From contig WMCF01000003.1 of assembly GCA_009792885.1 (NCBI GenBank), positions 9,880,831 to 9,944,830 of the forward strand: a stretch of DNA of 64,000 nt, read 5' to 3'. A model generated the notes under the pieces. It searched no databases. It saw nothing but the letters and a program-made list of their open reading frames with translations, and was not told where the DNA came from. Shown in pieces: positions 21,498-34,295 of the stretch (position 1 is its first letter; every line of letters starts with the position of its first letter). The position numbers and the translations under genes were made by a program. Source of the stretch: Eremophila alpestris peregrina (taxonomy: Eukaryota > Chordata > Aves > Passeriformes > Alaudidae).

Positions 21498-24400
21498 GAG
21501 TTAGCAGATTAAGAGATTGATGAAGTCCAAGGCTTCTCATCAGAGTTCTACGTTGTGGTCTCCCAATTAGTTCCCTCAGCCACCAGAGTAGTAAGTAAAC
21601 CTTGGCTCACAAAACCCATGAAGACACTCTGGTCCTAGCAATAGGCAGCCATTTACAAGCTGCATTTATGTCCAGCCCTACTTTACACCTGAGTGTCTGA
21701 GTGATATTCCTTTCTGCTAACACTTAATATAGTCTCCACATCGGTGGAGGGTGTGCGCTGTTGCTACCACTACAAAAAGAAAAGCTCTAGAAGCACGTGT
21801 GCTTCAGCTTCTTTTTACTAGTAGCTCAAAAATTTATGAAAAATTAATAATCCTTTATCTTGTACCAGGTAGAGATGGCTTAACTTGGAGGCTGGAATTT
21901 CCCATAAAACCACCCCAATAGTTGTTAACCTCTAACTGGACCTATAAAACCTATTTGGCCCTACTGTTAGAAAAGAACAGTAATATGTTCATTGTGAAAT
22001 TGGAGTCTGAATTTCAGCTTCTTCTGCAGGGGCCTGATTGATAACAATTGCATTGGTAATTGAGTTCTTGTTTCCTATAGGGGCTATCTCTGATCGCAGG
22101 ATAGAATTTCAAGAAGATGGAAGCTATGTTAATGATTAGTTGTAATATTTATTCTTATGTCAAAGATTTGTAGACATGATATAAAAGTGCTTGCTTCAGG
22201 GTAAAAATCAATTAAGCAGATGAAAGAGGAACAGGCTGCCTGCCTTTGTGCCGTGGGTTTTCCCAAAATTGCTCTTTTGCAACTTTTTTTCTGAAACAGC
22301 TGGGGAAAGTTACTGGACAGTTCATGTCCTACGAGGCTGATAGTCTTCCAGAGGTCACTGGATTTGGTCTCTCGGACAACAGCAGCAGCAGGAACAACAA
22401 TAATATATAAAATTAAACATAAAAATTTAATCTGATTCTATTACTACCGACCAGATATTTGAGGCTGGTAAGTAAGGCTGGACCATGTTACGGTGCAAAA
22501 TAAAAAGACTCACTTGTCTGTTAAGAAACACTAATATACATTCAATTTGCCATTCATGACTAATTCCTCCCAGCAGGAAAGAAAGTGAGATGTAATATGG
22601 TTTAATTTTAGTCTGCAGGCTGTCCATTCTCAAACAAAATCAGAGCTTGCTTTCCAGTTTTCAAGTGAGAGAGAATAGGCTAAATAGTCTGAGTACCAAC
22701 ATCTACTGCAAAACTTATTAAGAATGGATAAGATCATTTCTAAGGTCAGAAAGAAGAATTCACGACCATTGAATGCAGCAGCTATTTATGCAGCCCATCC
22801 CAAAAGCCTCTAAAACATCTCCTCAATGTACATTTATCTGCTCTAAACACTTGAATCATGGTAAAGCTGTAGATGATATCCATGTCAGTAAATATTGCCA
22901 TAGTGACCTTCCACAAACACTGAGTTGAGTTAGTAAGGCTCAGCAGCTCTTTTCTGCCTCCTGGATGCCAAAAGTGAACAAGAGCAGTGAATTTTTAAGA
23001 TGCTGAGACAGATTAACTTGCTGACAATTGTAAAATGGAATATTAGAATTGTTCCTAAATAAATATATATAGTGGATGATACACACCTGTTATTTGTGAC
23101 TGGTCTTTTAAGACCCTATGAACACACACCAATATCTGACTCACACAGCAGCTAAAGAAAAAGCTGGCTCTCAAAGGCCTTAGCTATTTTCTTTACTGTA
23201 TCTTTCCTTCCAAGACAATTCCTAACATGACAAGTTTTATGGGCATCTAACCAGTGCACAAAAAGGGTCTTCTGAAATCAAGGTTTTTCTTCAGGCAGAA
23301 GGAACAGTAAAACTTTAAGTTCTCTCTTATGACAGCAGTCACCTCCCTCTCCAAAGTCATCCTGAAATGGATGCCACTAAGGAGCTGACAGTTTTTACCA
23401 GAAGAGATAAAAGAATGAAGGCTCCAAAAAGCTAAGAGAGAGGAATGCCAGACAATTCTAAATTATCCTTATCTATTTTTCAAATATGGTTTTGTTTCAG
23501 TAGGAATGGGAATGCCTGATGAAAAAATTTTTGAAAAGCTTCTCTTGGAATTTTACAACTTGTCTCAATATACCAAAAATAAACCCACTCTAAAAGCTTT
23601 TGGGCAAGAGTGGTCATACACAGACTCTCAATGCCTGTGACCATCTGGCATGTGATGACAAGAGTCCTTCTAAAGGCAGAATAACTGAAAAAGACCTCTG
23701 CTCAAACCTGCCAAGGCCTCCACAATCACAGCTGAGTTCTGTTGCCAAGTGAAGTTTTCACTTTTTCTGCTTGACTACCCTGACTAATCAATCTTTGACT
23801 TTATGGTTAGTTTATAGTCTGCAGGATGTAGACACTTTCCTGCATAGTTCAAGAAAACTGTCTGCATTAGTGAATGATTTCCAAGAGAATGAAGAAAAAC
23901 ATTTCAAGTGGTTGCAAGCACCTGTTTTGTGAACATTAGACTGCTAGTGGTTGTCTCACATATTTCTTGGGCAAAATATGTATCGGGCTCCCCTCCTCAG
24001 TCAGTGTTTTCACTCCAGTCATTTCTGCTCCCATTCATTTTACCCTGGTGGTTTACTGCTGTACCTCAGGAAAATGACAGCAGACATACGTGTTAGAACT
24101 CTTTGGTGGGACCTTAGTAACGATGTGACAAGACAGGCCTAGCTTGACAACTCATTGGAAGCTGAATATAATTGTCAAAATATTCAGTCTAGAAATCAGC
24201 AACTTTTGAAGGGAATGAATGACTTGAATCTGCAGTTTTAGAAAGCTTTATATTATGTTCCTAGCAAGAGAATCTAATCCACAGGTTTCTAATCTCCCAT
24301 TTAGTCTACAACCCAAATTTGCTTATAAAGGTAACCAAATTGGACTGTTATAGCATCTTATTCTTTCTCAGAAGTGTGCACGAATTCATTTGCCTCATAT

Positions 24401-26880
24401 AAATGTTTACTTCTGTCAGCCTTATTTTTGAAGTTGTTTATTAGCATAGCATTTTGTTATTTCTGTAAGTTTGTTTCATTTCTGCTCTGAATTCATTATA
24501 GTCTACTGAAGCAAACCCCAAAGCTAGCCTGAACTGGAAATGTAATGAACCACCCTCTGAGCCATTTATCATTTTAGGAAGTGTGAGAATATGTTTTACA
24601 TGGCATAAAGAAGCATCACAGCATATAAACCAATTAATCTATAAGCAACTGGTAGCTGCAGTTCTTAACAAAACATTGCTGAACATTTTCTTTCTTATTT
24701 TTCAAGAGCTAAAGGTGACAGGTTTCTATAACAAACAAAGCTGAGTTTGAAAATAAGCCTGGATGTGAAAGAAATCTATCCATAGTGTGCAGAGATGGCT
24801 ATTGACATAAGAACAATAACTAAATCAATGGCTAGAATTCAATGATTCAGACCATCAGGGTCCAGTTGTTTAGGCCTTAATTAGAAATAGCTAATGGTTT
24901 TGTCTTTTCTGTACAAAGCTAACAATGTACTTGATCACAAAATCCTGCAGAAAACTGAAATAATAGTTCACATTATTTAACACCCACTATTGGACTTCAT
25001 TTGTCTTGGGAAGAAGGTAAGAAGGTTGTGTTCTGGTGTCCATGTTTATAATGTCAGCTGATGGTACACTGCTAAAAGAATACAGTGCTGTGTTATTACC
25101 AACTGAGCATGAAAGATAAAAGCCTTGGCATATGCAAAAACCTGTAGTGAAGCAATTTAAAAATATGATATGAGAGACACTCTAGAATTTTCTTGCAGTT
25201 TTTAGTAAGTGTGCAGTTGAACTGTCGTCCATCTGCACAATGCTGTTTACAGCTTACATATGTCATTTATTCTTGATTATGCTTTTAAAGGTAGCATATC
25301 TTCTCACATGTTATTTTAATATGAAACTTGCAATGTGTTTAGACTGTCTGGACCTGTTGTAGAGAAAATTTAAGGCACATAATGATTTAAAAGATTTTAT
25401 AAGTATATACTTTTCTCTCTCCAGAAACCAGATCCTATTTCTGGTACTCTGACTAGCCTTTATTTTATGATATTGAGAAATTTTTCACTGACCTGTTTTT
25501 TAAGCTTTTATATATTTTATTTCAATCACTTTTTAGTGATTATGATGATAACACTTCTGGGCAGAAATTCAACAGCCACATAACTGTTATATAGCCTAAG
25601 AGAGGAAAAGTTTTCAATTCTAGGCTGACTAAAACGATATTAAACTTCATGAAACATATTTTTTATTTTTTTAAATAGATTGAGAAGCAAGGAATAGATC
25701 TGGAAATAATAATGGCTGATTTTTACCTGTCTTTCCTGACAAAGATGATAATTGCTTTCAATCTGAGTGCATAAAAAAAACCCTTATGTCTATGTAAACA
25801 TGACAGTTGTATGGCATTATTCTCCAAATGTAAACAAAGTTGAGTTCAGCAAAATTGTCATAAAACAATGAAGTACCCACCAAATTTTCCAAAGCACTGA
25901 TAAATCTGAAGAAATGTTGTTTTCTTCCAACTTTTTGAGCCTGTAGGGAAAGGGTCCTTGCTATTTAAAAATTATGGAATTGCTTCATGGGATTTGTTTC
26001 TCAAGATTTTTCTGAGAATGAAATTAGGAAAAATGGAGATTTATGAGATTTTGAAAGTACTAATGTTAAGAGTAAATAATGATAACAATAATTGTAATTG
26101 ATAATTTCTTTTTTAAAATGGACTTTAGATAATTCCATCATTTTTATGTATTTTAAGTAGTTGTGTTTGTGGAGCCTTAAGGGCTGCAGTCTGTACTTTC
26201 CTGTGGTTCTCACTATGCATTTATCACAAGTGATAAATATTTGTTCTGATATTTTAGACAACCCCATTATTGTTTATCAATACAATGACTCTCGGATACT
26301 TCTTTTAAAATTAAGATATTATAAAATAGTAGAGTTTTTGTGTACTGCAATTTATCATGAAAGAGGTTTAATTTATAAAAACCTTAAAGATACAGTCCAG
26401 AATCAGGAAAAATAAAGAGCCAGTAAAAATAAACAGCTATGAGCTGTTCTTGATCATATTATGATGATAATTTAGGTGTTTATTTACTGTTGTATACTAA
26501 CAACAAACATGACCTTCTACTAATTTAAAGATAAAATTGTGTCTTCATTTCATTGTTTAGTGTAAAGCTGGCAATAAAAAAAGCCACTAGCCTTTTTTCA
26601 AGACCTATATGGCTGACAAAGGTGACATCTATTTAAAGCTAGGGCCATCATCTTAAGTTTGTGGAAAACAGGATTATGTAAAACTATGGTAAATCCTTCA
26701 TTGAGTTAGAAATCAATGGTATTTCTGAATATTTGGGGTTTAGGTTTTTTTTTCCTTTTTTTTTCTTTGTTTGAACATTTCTTTTTATCGTGTTTGTGTA
26801 AAAGCTTTCTCTTCTTCATAAAGGATCAACACCCATCATTCAAACTCCATCCTTGAGAAATGTTAATCTAAACCCCTGTT
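21498..26880. other. 5.4 kb of unique DNA, no gene seen
   Basis: No recognised gene or repeat family. Minor items are a near-palindrome with a CACGTG core at 21790-21805 and a TATA-like CCTATAAAACC at about 21951, neither with supporting context. Frames at 23908-24142 and 26001-26415 are short and unidentifiable. Confidence 0.5.
21790..21805. promoter_or_regulatory. Near-palindrome containing a CACGTG E-box
   Basis: GAAGCAC and GTGCTTC flank a 2-base centre, with CACGTG at 21794-21799. The match to an E-box is direct. Function is unknown. Confidence 0.3.
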
Positions 26881-26884
26881 TTTT

Positions 26885-26985
26885 CTATTATTACTATTAT
26901 TATTATTATAATTATTTATAATATAATATAATATATTTATATTATATATAATTATTATTATTATTTCTATTAATACTATTCAAAT
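26885..26985. repeat. (ATT)n / AT-rich low-complexity repeat
   Basis: Imperfect TAT/TTA triplet and ATAAT repeats over about 100 bp, with local self-complementarity. Confidence 0.9.
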
Positions 26986-28430
26986 TGTATTAACTATGAA
27001 GAAAAGATTTAACACGGCATGAGAAAATAAAGCTAAGCAGCAGTAGATGTTAGCTTTATTAAAATTAAACAAAATAATGTGCATCTATGACACACAATAA
27101 CAATTTAGCTTTCAAGAGACATTTAATCACCAAATGTGTTTATAAATGTTTTTTATTAAAAATAATTAAATGTATAGCAATAAAAATACTTGTTAGCACT
27201 TAGTGCAACAATAGGTTTCAATTTTTCCTGTGTCAACATGATCTTGATGACTACAGAAGAAAAAAAGAAGTAGTTACATTCCTGTCCAGCATGAAAGAGA
27301 GGCAAAACACTTCTGCTCCTTAAGTCATTGATCTCATCCATAGAGTTAAACTGCCCAGAGGAGCAGATTCCATCCACTGTCTCAGGAAATGGTTTTGTAA
27401 GTCAATTGTTGGGTTGGTAAAACTTCCCCTGTCTCTTGCAAGACAAACTAGGGAGGTATTTATCTTAGAAAGAAGTGACTGTACTTAAATATAACTCTAC
27501 AGCTGTAATTTTTTAAAATAAAGATTGCATTTAATACTTTTGAACAGAAAATAATTTTCTTTTCTTTGACAAAATGTCTTCCCTTTTATTATAAAGATAC
27601 AGACTAAGACTAAATGGTGAAACTGAAACATTTGTACTTTTTTGTCTATCACTTTGATGGAATTCATTAGAATACTTTAATTACTATTCTTTCTCACTTT
27701 GACATTTCCCTTTTAAGTATCTATATATTCAGGAGTTAAAGAAACTGACTCTCACATAAGCAAAATCTTCAAAGGAGTGCCATTATTGGAAATGTGTTTT
27801 CTTGCTTTCAAAAAAAAAAAAGGATATTCTCTCAAAAAAGTCTCTGATTTTCTATTTATCAGCTTTTTAATTTTTAAAATAAGACTATAATAAAATACCT
27901 TTAAGAAAGCCTTTTGTGATCTGAAGGCACAAATTTAATGTCAAAGTATTTTTTGCTTACATTTAATTTAGAATCAAATTAATTCTAAATTAATTAATTA
28001 CAGAGTCATATTTAATATTATTCTGCTCTCATAGTTGACACTGAATTGACTCCTAGATGTCCATATTCTGATACACTTCTGTTTAGCACTGCCAAGTTCA
28101 GAAGCATAAACACAAAATTTGAGATGTGGCTTGCCAAATTTTTGTCTGTAGAGAATGAAAGTCAGGGTAACTAAATTGTTACAAACTGTTAGAAATTACT
28201 GTTGGAATCTCTAGGGATTTAAAACACATTGGAGATAGGAAAAATAAAAAATATTTTGAAATCTTTGGTTTGACACCTTACAAAAATATGTGCATCCATG
28301 ATAGGGAAGGTTGGAATGGTTTTAGAACATTGTAATTTCAGACACAAACATGGACTAGACAGCAGCTCTAAATCCTAGAATGGAGGAAAATAGGGAGCAG
28401 TTATTCAGCAATGTTATCCTGTAAAGTGTC
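26986..28430. other. AT-rich DNA, no gene seen
   Basis: It contains a small hairpin (11-bp arms, 27964-27974 and 27982-27992) and an A-run near 27811. No gene or repeat family was recognised. Confidence 0.5.
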
Positions 28431-28856
28431 AGACAGTCACAGAGTGTCTAGTGTGGCAAACCAGAGTATCTCTCTGGTTCTCCTGGATGGGCAGGAGCCT
28501 GGACGGGGGGGTAGATTCTCCCTGGCCTGTGCCTGAAACAGTGATGGCTTTTGGTCTCAGCCCATGGGAAAAGCACTGTCAGGGTTGTCTGAGGATTTGG
28601 AGGTCACAAGGGTTTGATTTGTGTGATTTTTGTTATGTCACTGGGTGTGTAGAAAGGTTTTTATATTTTGCTACATAGACATAGATGGAGTCAAGATGGA
28701 GGCAGATCAGTGTGATAAGAGCACATGTTTCTGTCTTCCTCTTCCTCTTTGCAAAGGGTGTTGGGTTTTTCGGATTGGTAAAGGTAAAATTTCACTGCAT
28801 GACATGGGTTTTAGTTATTGGTGTTTAGAGAAAAACAATGTTAACATAGTTTAGAT

Positions 28857-28864
28857 TATAAAAG
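28857..28864 (+). promoter_or_regulatory. LTR TATA box (TATAAAAG)
   Basis: Conserved with the copy-1 LTR. It lies about 100 bp before AATAAA. Confidence 0.78.
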
Positions 28865-28957
28865 TTCAGGTGCTGTCATGGGCGGGAGAGAATCCATTTT
28901 TCCAGCTGCTTGTGAACTTCACGCTGGACAGAAAGAACTTAGAGATAAGATTTGTAA

Positions 28958-28963
28958 AATAAA
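28958..28963 (+). terminator. LTR polyadenylation signal (AATAAA)
   Basis: Conserved with the copy-1 LTR. It lies 110 bp before the LTR 3' end. Confidence 0.78.
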
Positions 28964-29168
28964 CATCTGCAGTCCGCAACCCAGACGTTCTCCGACTCCT
29001 TCTTTCAAGCATGGGCCGGTGAGAAGAAAAATTTACACTGCCGTGGTTAATCTCAGAAGAGATAACTCCGACAGTCTAGGTTGGAAGTGACCATTGGAGT
29101 ACAACTGGTCCAATGCACCTGATCAAGCAGCCTCAGCTAGAGCAGGCTGCCCTGGCCATGACCATGGG

Positions 29169-31014
29169 ATTCTTGAAAATCTTCAATATTTTGCAAATAT
29201 TTACTTATTGTTTTCTTCTTTTAGGAACAATATAGAAAGCATTCTGTCTAGAGTTTTTTCATGAGATCCAGTTGAAATTGTTAGATATATTAGAACTCAC
29301 AGAAAAATTGTAGCTTCTGTAAGACTCCTTAGCAATACATGATTTAATAAAGACAGCACTTTGTGGTTAATTTTATTTGGAGTACTTTCTATGAATGACC
29401 TAAGGGAAGATCTTTTTCAGTAGTGTTTAAAAATATTTCAGAACGAAGTTTTTGTTGGTTTTCAGTTCTCCATGCTGCTATTCCATTGTCCATTTGCTAC
29501 TTTTTTGAGAGAGTAGTTTTAATTTTTTTACTAGATATTATTAGCAATAAAATAATAAAATCATCTCTTACATGTTAAAAGAGATGTTATTTTGGTTTTC
29601 AATGTGCAGTTACTTTTCTCTAGTAGATCAAGAGAGGGTTTAACAAAAAAAATTATTCAAGACACTTGCAGTAGAATTTAGATAAGCAATAGGAAGTCCA
29701 GTAGATTAACTGCAGGAAACCAGCAAATATCTACAGAATCAAAAGATTTTTCATTTCTACTACAATCAGCAACTATATCTTGAGATGAATATAGTTCAGT
29801 TCCTGATCCTCCTGATAAATAATCATGTCTGTGTTAAAGAATAGCAGAAATTCTTTTACTGCCTCCATTTCTATGATGAATTGAAAGGGATGAGGGGTAA
29901 AGAAAATGTATGCTCCACAGTAGAAATCTGGCAAATCATCAAAAGTTCAGATGGGTAATAATATGATAGGATTGATGTTTAATAGTTCATAAAAGTAAAA
30001 TAATACCTAAAAATTACTATTAACCTGATCTAAGGACAATTTAATTCACCATAATTAACACTGAGTAATAATCTACCATTCATTTTGTGTAAGTTTAACT
30101 TCTGAATTTTATATACACAGCCAAACTTTTGATCTGCATTTGTATTTTGGGGCATAATTTGATTTACCATTTCTCCTGTTTTTATACAAAACGTGCTAAT
30201 GACATGTATAAAATTGAATACATATTCAAAGAGCCAAAGAACAGATCTGAAAAATCCCTATTTGGCTGCAGCATGCAGGGCATATCTATCTCTGTTAGAA
30301 AAATGTCATTTCCCATATGAGCTGTGCTAATGTAGTACTTGTCATCCTAAGCTGCTTTTTGCTGTGCAGTTGGTCAGCCTGTTGCACCTGCAAACTTTCT
30401 CTATAACCATCAAAAGACCAGTTTATGTCATAGCATTTTCAGAGCTCTCATCATCCAATCAAGCTAAAAATACTAAAAAAGCCGTTTTTCTTGCAATATT
30501 ACAGCACCCCTGCTTCTGCCCCAGATGGAGATGAAGCTGAAGTGTGATTTCAAAAATGGCAAAGAAAATGTGTGACAGACAGAAATGACAGGGTTTTGTC
30601 TACAGCTGGTGAGACAATGAACTGAAAAGCCTTCCCATTGTCCCTGTGTAGGGTGGGGGGATAGGGTGTGATATGTATAGGGTTAGCTATGCAATGTCAT
30701 TTGAACATCCTTGTTGAGCTCAATTGGATAATTAGCAGAGGAGACTCACATTATTTGTATACATGTATTAGGCTCTCCAAATGCATGTTTAATTCTTTTC
30801 CCCAATGATTCGGACATCTGTGGAACTCAGAGGCCAAATGTAGCAATATAAAAATGACTCGATCATCCAGGCTGCAGTGGTAACACTGTGGCAAGAGTTT
30901 TGCTTCCTTCAGCTTAGAAGAACATAAAGCTACATTAATAAAGTTCTGGATATATGACAGTAAAATTCTAATTAGATATCAGGGGAAGAAAATGCAATGA
31001 GGTAGTCAGCGTTT
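29169..31014. other. Unique AT-rich DNA, no gene seen
   Basis: No repeat or gene was recognised. A G-rich patch (GGGTGGGGGGATAGGG) at about 30651-30666 is the only compositional oddity. Confidence 0.5.
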
Positions 31015-31150
31015 GGAACAAGACATTCAAAGACATTAAAAGACAGTAAAAAATCTGATCTATTTCGTATCTGCTCTGGGTGGATTGAAGGGGAAAACCT
31101 GAGATCCCTCCCAGCCTAAATGATTGTGTGGATATGTGATTCCATGCAAA
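31015..31150 (+). mobile_element. CR1 3' end fragment
   Basis: GACATTCAAAGACATTAAAAGACAG, then CTGCTCTGGGTGGA, then GAGATCCCTCCCAGCCTAAATGATTGTG occur in the order of the CR1 C-terminus and 3' UTR on the plus strand. It is heavily diverged and lacks a clean ATTCTATGA tail. Confidence 0.7.
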
Positions 31151-31303
31151 TAGATTGCATGAAGCTCTTATCTATTTGTTGGATAAATAATTTCTGATAA
31201 TAACATCAGACAAGACATCTAGGAAACATTTCTTGATGTTTGCCATATAACTTAGAAAACCATTCTGTTTCAGTGAAGAGTTGTCTGCAGCTGTCTCAGT
31301 CCT

Positions 31304-31318
31304 AAAAAAAAAAAAAAA
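31304..31318. repeat. Poly-A run of 15
   Basis: A homopolymer of A. It is not attached to a recognised retroposon. Confidence 0.85.
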
Positions 31319-31856
31319 GATTTTGATGTGTAAACTGGAAAATGCCACCTCTCCTTAAATATGGAGATATAGAAATGTTTAAATATTCATTTTTTTTCTT
31401 GAACCATTGTGTTTTATGTTACCCTTAGGGAAAAAAAATTGTCTGATTTTTCTTAGTGAACTGACATCACAGTCAACTAATTCCCTCCAATATAGTTCCA
31501 TCTTTCAATTTTTAAGCTGACATCTGTTCAGTCTTACTTGCAGCCTCCTAAACTAATGAAAGGGATCAAAGGCCATTTTTTTTCTGTTGTTCTAGGCATT
31601 TATTTATATTTCAAACAGCTTTCACAAAACAAACATTACAAAATACTGGTCTTCGAATATCATGGGAGGGTATCTAATGCTACAGCAATCCAATTCTTAA
31701 CACTGACTTGTGTAGATGATATTCTATGCAATGGTAATGAATGATGAAATGAAAGGACCAAACAAAATCCTTTCTGGCCACACAGAGTTCCAGTATAAAG
31801 CCAAAGACACAGCTGTTAGAAAAGGGGTAAAAACACTGGTATTTTTGTGGTGAATG

Positions 31857-32085
31857 CTTGTTATCCACCACCTCCTCAACAGGATGCAAGGGATGAAGGC
31901 TGGCAGCCAAAGGACTGCTGCTGTTCTTTTGTGCCTCATCTGCACAGGAGATTTCAACCGTCCAGGCATCTACCAAGTCAACACAGTGTAGTACAGGGAA
32001 GCCAGGAGGATTCTGTGATGCACTGAGTATTTCATAACTCTGAGAAGAGCCAGCCAGACAAACTAGCTGGCTAAAATTCACCAGA
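31857..32085 (+). mobile_element. CR1 fragment from the endonuclease region of ORF2
   Basis: Translation of the plus strand gives, in two frames, a worn CYRPP-type start (CYPPPPQQD near 31859-31885) and then LICTGDFNRPGI (about 31936-31971). This is the GDFN-hP motif of apurinic-type endonucleases in CR1 ORF2. It is followed by a degenerate 'RRFLEC'-like part. Frameshifts and stops show it is inactive. The 133-codon minus-strand frame at 31680-32081 is antisense to this remnant and is not a gene. Confidence 0.7.
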
Positions 32086-34146
32086 CAAAGCTAACATTTT
32101 AAAAAAGCTAACATTGTGCTCATCCTGCTTAAAAGAAAAATGGAAAATTCAGAATTCCAGGGCTTCAGTCTCAAGAAAAAATTGTAGAATATGTATTTCT
32201 ACCACTTTCAAATATGCTGCCACAGCCAAAATCTATCAGAAAGATATGAATTTATCAAAGTTAGACCAAACTGATTGCCCTCAGTGTTGAAATCACTGGT
32301 TTTGAAGAAAAGAGAAAACAAGTCATTACAACCTTGAAAGGTCCTTTTTTAAGACTTTCTTTCTCATTTCTACTCTCTCTTAAGCTCAGGAAGCATGGGC
32401 TGGATGAATTTATGATTAAACTATTTTAAAAAATCACCTGAACCACTAAATTGATAAAATAATAATCAATGGATTGACAATCAGCTAGTGACTGCTAATA
32501 AGAGGGTAAGACACAGATGGCACTGTTGCCAACATTTTTCCATATCTTCACAAAACCAAAATTCTCACAGAGAAAATTTAGATATTGGAAGAGACTTCTT
32601 TTCCACTCTTGTTTAAAATAAAATATTTATATGCACTAGGAATATGAATAGGATGTTTGAGGCAATTTTCAACATTTTAGGCTTAAGTCTTCGAGATTTT
32701 TATCATACAACAATTTTAATATGACACATTGTAAATTCTGGGTGTGGCTATGAAACACAAGATGTCCTCTATAAGGTCTTATTTCCTCTTTTAATGGTCC
32801 TATACTTAGTTTATATTTTAGGAGACTCAACACACCAATTGACAATATAAAATCCAACATAAATTGAACTAATTATGTTAAATGCTTCGAGAAAACACTC
32901 TCCTGGATTTTGCATTACTTCTTTATGTGACAACCCAATAATTTGAAACAAAAAGCATTAATGACAAAAGGTACCTGAATCTAAATGGAGCTTTGAGTAC
33001 TCTTACTTCAGAAATTCTATGTGTGATTAGGTATTCACTTCAAAATATATGTCTGTCTAAATATGGATAACTTAACCTCTGCCCACATGATTTAGAGAAT
33101 ACTTCGTTTCAATACGTAGTATCTCAAGATAAATAGCCTTTCATGGTTATCTTCAAGACAAGTACCTTTCTTCATTTGAAAGTAGCACTTTGTTGCTGAT
33201 TACAAAAAAAGATGATAAAATTTGCAATGGATGAATATACCAAGGAAGGAAGCCTATTCTTTGGCAAAGTTATATCCTCGGGATTAACCTTGGAGTAATC
33301 AAAATCTTAATGGGAAGAAAGCCTACACATCCAGGCCCTGAAAAATGCTAACTCTGGAAGAACAAGGAACAAGTCTCAAGCTGGAGTGCATGACAGACAC
33401 ACACAGGATTTTCTGCTGCTCTCCAAGAGCATATGGATCTACATGGCAGTCTCATCAATGCAGTAACTCTCTCTTCCTGGCTCAAAAACTGGGGCAAGTG
33501 AAATAGAACAAAAAGGCCAGTAACATTAAAAACAAAACAAAACCTTTTATTTTCTTCTTCAAAGGAAAAGAAAGGAAAAAATGCTTATAAATATGATCCC
33601 AGGAGAAATAAAACAATTCTGAATTGAGTTTCTGACCTCTCTTTATATTATTGCTGCACCAGGAATCATACAAGTTATGTGGCTTCCACTAGAAAAGGGA
33701 CCACTGAGTACCTCTGAAACAGTTCTATCATTGCATCTGATTCATTTCTACATCACAATGAAAAAAGAACATAAAATTTGTCTAGAAGCAGCTAAGATGG
33801 AACTTCTGTTCAGCATTGTGCTATGTCCCTGTTCTTTTTATTTTAGAACAATTTCCAAAGTCTCCAGGAGGAAATAAAAGCCATATTTTCATCTTCCCTT
33901 AAAACTAAGCCAAACCAAATCAAACTTGTGAACTAGCTGAGTGAAAATCCACTAAGAGAAAATTTGCCCTATAATTTTCTTTCCATACAGCACAGAACCT
34001 CCACTATATCAGAATTTAAATGGATGATATCACTGGTTTACAAATTTAGTAGAGACTCTGACCCAGACTGCTCTATTGTTTTTGAATGCATTATATGGCA
34101 GAATTAGTACAATGAAATTAATATTACAGCTTTGTATATAAAAAAT
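32086..34146. other. Unique AT-rich DNA, no gene seen
   Basis: No gene or repeat family was recognised. The frames here are 60-66 codons and unidentifiable. Confidence 0.5.
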
Positions 34147-34295
34147 TGTCCTGGTTTTGGCTGGAATAGAGTTCCTTCTAAATAGCTGGTCTAGTACTGT
34201 GTTTTGGATTCAATCTGAGAATCATATGGTGGTAAAATCATGTATATATGAATGTAATATGTATGAAAATAATGGTGGCAACACACTGACTTTAT
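34147..34295 (+). mobile_element. 5' fragment of an ERVL-like avian LTR
   Basis: It begins TGTCCTGGTTTTGGCTGGAA, continues with the TAGCTGGTCTAGTACTGTGTTTTGGATT block and ends near a GGCAACACACTGA word. This is the start of an LTR family widespread in neoavian genomes, from memory. The same family occurs nearly complete in the opposite orientation at 60646-61225, where the complementary words CACTGTACCAGCTAGGAGGAAG are seen. The part about 34215-34285 is partly duplicated and expanded. The rest of the LTR is missing. No target duplication was found. Confidence 0.72.

Larger units (their letters stand above)
28452..29073 (+). mobile_element. Solo LTR, family B, copy 2, with perfect 6-bp duplication
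   Basis: A 622-bp element from TGTGGCAAACC to CTCCGACA is flanked by GTCTAG at 28446-28451 and 29074-29079, a perfect target duplication. It aligns end to end with the LTR at 7808-8437 in the same orientation. TATAAAAG (28857-28864) and AATAAA (28958-28963) lie at equivalent places. The terminal TG is intact here, so this copy fixes the family ends. No internal retroviral sequence adjoins it. The different target duplications show that the two copies are independent insertions, not the two LTRs of one provirus. Frames at 28451-29090 are LTR shadows. Confidence 0.95.
28431..29168 (-). mobile_element. CR1 3' end fragment, interrupted by a solo LTR
   Basis: Minus-strand CR1 tail sequence lies on both sides of the LTR. 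CAGTCACAGAGTGTCTAG comes before it (28434-28451). GGTTGGAAGTGACC followed by GATCAAGCAGC and AGAGCAGGCTGCCC-type words comes after it (29079-29150). Joined, these follow the order of the reverse complement of the avian CR1 3' UTR. The remnant is short (about 120 bp of CR1) and has no coding part. The LTR landed in it later. Confidence 0.75.

Noticed and set aside
21940..21965. TATA box CCTATAAAACC in apparently unique DNA
   Set aside because: It resembles the LTR TATA context, but no poly(A) signal, ends or duplication were found around it.
7808..29073. One 21-kb provirus bounded by two family-B LTRs
   Set aside because: Each LTR has its own different flanking duplication, one is nested in a CR1, and nothing retroviral lies between them.
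31680..32081. 133-codon minus-strand open frame
   Set aside because: It lies largely antisense to a degenerate CR1 endonuclease fragment read on the plus strand. Its protein has no recognisable domain.
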